From positions 1 to 10,392 of the forward strand of contig JAKAYN010000011.1 in assembly GCA_021826785.1 (NCBI GenBank): a DNA stretch of 10,392 bases. Direction: 5' to 3'. Position numbers and translations under genes: made by a program. This stretch comes from Thermoplasmata archaeon. Its GTDB lineage: Archaea; Thermoplasmatota; Thermoplasmata; Thermoplasmatales; Thermoplasmataceae. Below the pieces are notes generated by a model. It saw nothing but the letters and a program-made list of their open reading frames with translations. It did no database searches and had not been told where the DNA came from. Of this stretch, positions 7,006 to 10,392 are shown piece by piece. Position 1 is the first letter of the stretch. Each line of letters starts with the position of its first letter.

Positions 7006-8261
7006 CACTGGAATATTGAAAGATCAAGCAGCCCGTGGCCGCTTACATTTATTAGCAACGTTTTTTTATCATTTCTATGATTTTTTATGTACTTTATTGC
7101 CGATGCCACCGCATGCCCTGATTCGGGTGCTATGATAAAGCCCTGGGTATTCGCAAAGATCTTTATTGCATCCTTTACCTCGGATTCTGATACCTCATCG
7201 CTTTTTATTCTTCCGTGGTTTATTAAAAGTGATAGCGACGGTGCGGCGCCATGGTACCTCAAACCACCGGCGTATATTTTTGGTGGAACAAAATCCGCCC
7301 CAAGGCTGTACATTCTAACCGCAGGAAGAACGCCGGCAGTGTCCATTAAATCGTATTTGTACTCACCTTTAGAAAACTTTGGAACCTCATGGGCCGTTGT
7401 CGCGTATATTTCGATATCATCGCTCTTTGGAAGGAATGGAAATGCAAAGCCGCCAAAGTTGCTGCCACCGCCAACGCAGCCAAAAAGAACATCAGGAAAC
7501 TCACCAAGGAGCTCCATCTGCCTTATTGATTCTTGGCCTATTACACTCTGATGTGTTAATGCAGAGTTCATAACGCTGGCAACCATGTATCTATAATTAT
7601 GATCCAGTGCATACTCAACAGCCTCGCTTATGCCTATGCCAAGCGTTCCGGGATGCTCTGGGTTCTCTTTTAATATTTTTCTTCCGAATTCTGTTAAATT
7701 TGACGGGCTTGGCACAACGTTGCTGTTATAAAGTGACATTACAACCTTTCTCAATGGCTTCTGCTCATAGCTAATTCTAACCATGAATATCTGCGATTTT
7801 AAATTGTAAAGGGATGCGGCAAGAGCCGTTGCAGAACCCCACTGGCCGGCGCCGGTCTCTGTTGTAACCCCGTTTGCAGATTCCTCCATTGCATAGTATG
7901 CCTGTGCTATTGCCGTGTTTATCTTATGCGAACCAGTTGCTGTTGCACCCTCGTATTTAAAAAAGATCTTTCCATTGTAATCAAGATATTTTTCAAGATT
8001 TTTTGCACGGATTAATGGCGTGGGCCTGCCTATCTGCAGGTACTTTTCCATAATTTCATCAGGTATTTTTTCATATCTTTTGAATGTAAATTCCTGCTTT
8101 AAAACCTCCTTTGGAAGTATTTTATTAAGCAGGTTTATTGATGAAAAATCGGTTTTTGTATCCCTTGGTGGCGGAAGCGGTTCCGGCAAATCTGGTGTAA
8201 CATTATACCAATTCTCTGGTATTATATCATTACTGAGCAGTGATTTAAATTCCTCAGACAT
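7005..8261 (-). CDS. trpB: Tryptophan synthase beta subunit, TrpB2 type
   Basis: This pyridoxal-phosphate enzyme joins indole and serine to tryptophan. The 418-residue protein is of the longer TrpB2 class: it starts with the class-typical [12 protein letters not shown] segment (18-32), then GRPTPLIRA (78-86), GSHKIN with the PLP lysine K113, ETGAGQWG (135-142), and the phosphate-binding GGGSN (264-268). The glycine-rich C-terminal SGHG segment is also present. It is followed directly by trpA, which fits the TrpB2a subgroup rather than the orphan TrpB2o subgroup. The open frame runs upstream to 8372, but the added 37 residues are implausible Ile/Asn/Tyr-rich translation of the promoter. The ATG at 8261 lies about 24 nt from the TATA box, so the operon mRNA is probably leaderless. 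First gene of the operon. Confidence 0.95.
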   Translation of the reverse strand: MSEEFKSLLSNDIIPENWYNVTPDLPEPLPPPRDTKTDFSSINLLNKILPKEVLKQEFTFKRYEKIPDEIMEKYLQIGRPTPLIRAKNLEKYLDYNGKIFFKYEGATATGSHKINTAIAQAYYAMEESANGVTTETGAGQWGSATALAASLYNLKSQIFMVRISYEQKPLRKVVMSLYNSNVVPSPSNLTEFGRKILKENPEHPGTLGIGISEAVEYALDHNYRYMVASVMNSALTHQSVIGQESIRQMELLGEFPDVLFGCVGGGSNFGGFAFPFLPKSDDIEIYATTAHEVPKFSKGEYKYDLMDTAGVLPAVRMYSLGADFVPPKIYAGGLRYHGAAPSLSLLINHGRIKSDEVSESEVKDAIKIFANTQGFIIAPESGHAVASAIKYIKNHRNDKKTLLINVSGHGLLDLSIFQ

Positions 8262-8280
8262 GATAATGTAATTTAAACAT

Positions 8281-8290
8281 AATATATAAG
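8281..8290 (-). promoter_or_regulatory. TATA box of the trp operon
   Basis: The minus-strand sequence CTTATATATT is centred about 24 nt before the trpB ATG at 8261, so transcription should begin at or near that ATG. No ribosome binding site precedes trpB. I see no other clear promoter upstream of the remaining seven genes, which all start inside or next to the previous gene. Confidence 0.6.
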
Positions 8291-8298
8291 CATTATTG

Positions 8299-8320
8299 AT
8301 TATAATACATGTATAATTAT
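8299..8320. promoter_or_regulatory. Imperfect palindrome between divergent promoters, candidate operator
   Basis: The 10-bp core ATACATGTAT (8305-8314) is a perfect palindrome. The symmetry extends to 22 bp with two mismatched pairs. It is centred about 24 bp upstream of the trp TATA box and about 45 bp upstream of the YbjQ-gene TATA box. A dimeric regulator could bind here, but AT-rich DNA makes chance palindromes common. It does not match the TGTACA box recalled for the methanogen repressor TrpY. Confidence 0.3.
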
Positions 8321-8350
8321 TAAAATAATCTATTATAAATATCAAAATAT

Positions 8351-8359
8351 TAATATATA
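8351..8359 (+). promoter_or_regulatory. TATA box of the YbjQ-family gene
   Basis: TAATATATA lies about 23 nt (centre) before the ATG at 8378, the distance expected for a leaderless transcript. It forms the second half of the divergent promoter region shared with the trp operon. Confidence 0.5.
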
Positions 8360-8377
8360 CAATAATAATCAATCTTC

Positions 8378-8734
8378 ATGGATGACATTATAGTTGTAAC
8401 ATCAGACTATGTGCCTGGCCATAGAATAGTTAAAATCCTTGGTGTAACCTGGGGATTGACCGTTAGAAGCAGGGGCATTGGTGGAAACCTTGTTGCTGGT
8501 TTAAGGACAATAGCCGGTGGTGAGATAAAGGAATACGTAACATTATTAAATGACGCCAGGGAAACGGCACTGCAGAGGCTTATTCAATCGGCAAAGGCCC
8601 TTGGTGCAACGGCCGTTATAAACATGAGATTTGACACATCGGATATGGCACAGGCAATGACCGAGATCGTTGCCTATGGAACAGCAGTTGTAACCGAACC
8701 TGTTGAAAACCAGCAGACTGTAACATTGAGTTGA
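8378..8734 (+). CDS. YbjQ/UPF0145 family protein
   Basis: The 118-residue protein matches the YbjQ (UPF0145, 'heavy-metal-binding') family in length and pattern. It has T8 and P13-G14 in TSDYVPG near the N-terminus, a GxxWG turn (22-26), the glycine-rich RSRGIGGN segment (30-37), a helix with ARETALQRLI (60-69), and the family-typical ALGATAVINMRFD (74-86) before the last strand. No signal peptide or membrane helix is seen, so it is probably a cytoplasmic, oligomeric ring-forming protein. The biochemical role of the family is not established, and the metal-binding label is not supported by obvious metal ligands here (no Cys, one His). The ATG is supported by the TATA box at leaderless distance. 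The gene is divergent from trpB, and I see no functional reason to link it with tryptophan synthesis. Confidence 0.85.
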   Translation: MDDIIVVTSDYVPGHRIVKILGVTWGLTVRSRGIGGNLVAGLRTIAGGEIKEYVTLLNDARETALQRLIQSAKALGATAVINMRFDTSDMAQAMTEIVAYGTAVVTEPVENQQTVTLS

Positions 8735-8773
8735 AAACAATAAATAAATAAATTATAAACATATTATTAAATT

Positions 8774-9433
8774 ATGAAACCATTGATTTTTATAAATTTT
8801 AAGCACTATGAAAATGCAACGGGAAGGAATGCAGAGCTGCTATTAAATGAATTTAGAAGAATAAAAGACCAGAAGAACATTTATTATTGCCTTGGTCCTG
8901 GCGACGTGAGGCTTTCACTTCAGTTTCCTGACCTTAACATATATTCACAGCATGTTGATTATAATTCATATGGGCCTTACACAGGATCAATATCAATGAA
9001 TTTCCTAAAAAGCATAAATGTGAACGGATCTCTTTTAAACCATTCAGAGAGAAGAATTAATATAAACGATATAAAAAAAACGATAGAAAATTCAAGGCAA
9101 AACGACTTTAAACTTGTTGTCTGCTCAGAGAACATTGATGAAATAAAGGACATTGCAAGACTAAAGCCTGACTACATAGCCTACGAGCCAAGAGAGCTGA
9201 TAGGTGGAGATGTGTCAGTATCAAGTGCTAAACCTGATATAATAAAATCGGCATCAAGCATATGCTCTGAAAACAATGTAAAGCTACTCGTTGGAGCAGG
9301 CATAAAAACCAGTGAAGATATAAAAACATCAATGGATCTTGGGGCATCTGGTGTTCTAATAGCCTCTGGTGTCATAAAAGACCCGAAACCAATAAATAAG
9401 TTAATTTCATTAACCGATCATAAGATAGGGTAA
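8774..9433 (+). CDS. tpiA: Triosephosphate isomerase, archaeal type
   Basis: The enzyme interconverts dihydroxyacetone phosphate and glyceraldehyde 3-phosphate in central carbon metabolism. At 219 residues it belongs to the short archaeal form (about 220-225), which lacks several helices of the roughly 250-residue bacterial/eukaryotic enzyme and is usually tetrameric. Catalytic residues are in place: N8 and K10 in FINFK, H90 in LLNHSERR (87-94), and E138 in AYEPRELIG (136-144). The phosphate-binding segments VGAGI (173-177) and GVLIASG (193-199) complete the barrel. It follows the YbjQ gene by 39 nt and precedes a membrane-protein gene by 4 nt. No strong TATA box sits at leaderless distance; only an AAATAAAT run near 8746-8753. 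Co-transcription with the upstream gene is therefore possible. It could supply or use the glyceraldehyde 3-phosphate released by TrpA, but that is general metabolism rather than a specific link. Confidence 0.94.
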   Translation: MKPLIFINFKHYENATGRNAELLLNEFRRIKDQKNIYYCLGPGDVRLSLQFPDLNIYSQHVDYNSYGPYTGSISMNFLKSINVNGSLLNHSERRININDIKKTIENSRQNDFKLVVCSENIDEIKDIARLKPDYIAYEPRELIGGDVSVSSAKPDIIKSASSICSENNVKLLVGAGIKTSEDIKTSMDLGASGVLIASGVIKDPKPINKLISLTDHKIG

Positions 9434-9437
9434 TAAA

Positions 9438-10076
9438 ATGGCAAAGGAAAAAAAGGACGAACCAGTATTCCAGGAGCCAGAATTCGATGAAAAAGACTAT
9501 TTAAACTATGAAAGGGAGCGCGCCAAGGCCATAGCCTTTGTTTTTGTACTCGGTGCATTAATCGGAATATTAACAGGTTACCTTGAGGTCTCAGGTCTTT
9601 GGTACATAGGCGTGCTTCTAATGATCGTTGTTATTTACTTCCTTAAAAGGCTTTTGATACTTATAAAGATGAGCATGCCAAGAACAACATGGCATAAGGT
9701 TATTCTCTACGGCGAACTAATTTTAACATGGTTTCTATTCTGGATCATAGCCTTGAATCCACCGTTCCACGTTGTCGCTGGACCACAAATCTCAAATTTG
9801 GAAATTTACAGTGATGGACACTGGAAGCCTGTTGCAGAGGTAAGCGGTTTGTATGATATCCCAACTGGCCATGACCAGCTTCGTGCCTATGTTTACTATA
9901 AATATAATATAACAAATGTTACGGTGCTATGTGATTCGAGCCTGATAAATTCGCATTATAAAAACGACTATGTGTACTTTAATGTAACCGGCGCATACGG
10001 AAATAAAGATACAATATCAATAACTGCAGATAGTGTCAGGGATTACACAGGAACATTTAACATATACTTTACATAA
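9438..10076 (+). CDS. Three-helix membrane protein with extracytoplasmic domain, unknown function
   Basis: I do not recognise this 212-residue protein. It begins with a charged, mainly acidic N-terminus (residues 1-30), then three predicted membrane helices at about 31-49, 54-76 and 88-106, and ends with a beta-rich domain of about 105 residues (107-212). Basic residues after helix 2 (KRLLILIK, RTTWHK) place that loop inside by the positive-inside rule, so the C-terminal domain should face outside. Three N-glycosylation sequons fall in that domain (N157-I-T, N160-V-T, N182-V-T), consistent with an exposed, glycosylated archaeal surface. Regular Asp/Gly/Asn turns suggest an immunoglobulin-like or similar beta sandwich. 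It starts 4 nt after the triosephosphate isomerase stop, so the two are probably co-transcribed, although a shared function is not obvious. Confidence 0.7.
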   Translation: MAKEKKDEPVFQEPEFDEKDYLNYERERAKAIAFVFVLGALIGILTGYLEVSGLWYIGVLLMIVVIYFLKRLLILIKMSMPRTTWHKVILYGELILTWFLFWIIALNPPFHVVAGPQISNLEIYSDGHWKPVAEVSGLYDIPTGHDQLRAYVYYKYNITNVTVLCDSSLINSHYKNDYVYFNVTGAYGNKDTISITADSVRDYTGTFNIYFT

Positions 10077-10115
10077 ATAGAAAAGTAGATATTTTTCCTA
10101 TATATACAGAATTAA

Positions 10116-10188
10116 GCAGGTGTGGTGTAGCCTGGTAGCACAAAAGCCTTCCAAGCTTTTGACCCGGGTCCAAATCCCGGCACCTGCA
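10116..10188 (+). tRNA. tRNA-Gly (anticodon TCC)
   Basis: The 73-nt sequence folds into a full cloverleaf. The acceptor stem GCAGGTG/CACCTGC is 7 perfect pairs; the D stem is GTGT/GCAC; the anticodon stem AAAGC/GCTTT holds loop CTTCCAA with TCC at 10150-10152; the T stem CCGGG/CCCGG holds loop TCCAAAT; and the discriminator is A. The glycine anticodon TCC reads GGA and GGG. No intron and no encoded 3' CCA, so CCA must be added after transcription. A possible TATA-like TTTACATA at 10068-10075, overlapping the end of the upstream gene, would leave a leader of about 18 nt for RNase P. The next T-rich stretch that could end transcription is near 10229-10232. Confidence 0.95.
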
Positions 10189-10392
10189 TAAATATAAAAG
10201 TTCAATGCAATAATATAATAAATTATTGTTTTCATATCTTTGTTTATATAACTATGATCCGAATTTTATTACATAAAAATATCATTATATAATTCAATGA
10301 TAATTAGTAAAATTTAATCTGCCTTCTTTTTGAACATTTTATTTATGACCCGCTCTAAACTTTTTATTATATTTTTATTCTTTTAATTATTT
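10189..10392. other. AT-rich end region without a convincing gene
   Basis: No frame here gives a believable protein. Only peptides of 6-13 residues start with ATG, and the longest minus-strand run of sense codons (10382 down to 10317, ending FKKKAD) has a stop just upstream and no useful start. One strong TATA-like element is present at 10243-10250. Confidence 0.5.
10243..10250. promoter_or_regulatory. TATA-like element without an evident gene
   Basis: TTTATATA matches the archaeal TATA consensus. Read on the plus strand it would start transcription near 10270, where no gene follows within the window. The reverse complement TATATAAA is also TATA-like, so direction is uncertain; a minus-strand transcript would run antisense towards the tRNA. 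Confidence 0.3.

Noticed and set aside
7087..7551. 154-codon plus-strand frame opposite trpB
   Set aside because: It lies entirely antisense to conserved TrpB2 coding sequence, with a low-complexity, motif-free translation and no promoter.
8299..8320. TrpY-type operator upstream of trpB
   Set aside because: The palindrome core is ACATGT, not the TGTACA recalled for TrpY boxes, so I kept it only as an unnamed candidate operator.
8262..8372. N-terminal extension of trpB by 37 residues
   Set aside because: The added residues are an Ile/Asn/Tyr-rich translation of the promoter region, and the TATA box lies inside it. The ATG at 8261 gives a family-typical start and length.
10317..10382. Minus-strand fragment ending ERVINKMFKKKAD, possibly the tail of a gene from beyond the right edge
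   Set aside because: An in-frame TAA at 10383-10385 cuts it off from anything upstream, and it has no start codon giving a useful length. Lys/Asn/Ile-rich runs are expected by chance in AT-rich DNA.
1..10392. CRISPR arrays, insertion sequences, toxin-antitoxin or defence genes
   Set aside because: No regularly spaced direct repeats, transposase or recombinase motifs, or defence-type domains are visible. Nearly all sequence is accounted for by housekeeping genes.

Overview
The window is AT-rich, dense archaeal DNA. Its style points to Thermoplasmatales, most likely Picrophilus or a close relative. Reasons: heavy ATA and AGG/AGA codon use; TATA boxes centred about 24 nt before the ATG of the first gene in several transcription units (leaderless mRNAs); GGAGG/GGTGAT Shine-Dalgarno sites only inside the operon; and a tRNA gene without an encoded CCA. 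The species name is inference from style and remembered protein types; no search was run.

Layout. Positions 1-215 hold a small two-helix membrane protein that may be cut by the left edge. Positions 277-1596 (+) encode a 12-helix APC-superfamily amino acid permease. Its stop overlaps the stop of a convergent eight-gene minus-strand operon filling 8261 down to 1593. Read in transcription order, the operon is trpB (TrpB2 type), trpA, trpD, trpF, trpE, trpG, trpC and a single-domain type I-beta DAHP synthase. Every junction is a short overlap or a 1-nt gap. The only clear promoter is in the 116-bp divergent spacer 8262-8377, which also drives a YbjQ/UPF0145 gene on the plus strand. After that come an archaeal triosephosphate isomerase (8774-9433), a three-helix membrane protein with an outside domain (9438-10076), tRNA-Gly(TCC) (10116-10188), and about 200 nt of AT-rich DNA with no convincing gene.

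How the genes work together. TrpE/TrpG make anthranilate from chorismate and glutamine. TrpD adds phosphoribosyl, TrpF isomerises, TrpC closes the indole ring, and TrpA/TrpB convert indole-3-glycerol phosphate and serine to tryptophan. The DAHP synthase at the 3' end feeds the shikimate pathway that supplies chorismate. The window therefore links the committed step of aromatic synthesis to the whole tryptophan branch.

I see no undescribed system here. The most interesting points are within known families: a TrpE without the usual tryptophan-feedback motifs, a TrpF with a remodelled catalytic loop, a Sulfolobus-like TrpA paired with TrpB2, a sharp rise in G+C from trpC into the DAHP synthase gene, and a palindrome between the divergent promoters.
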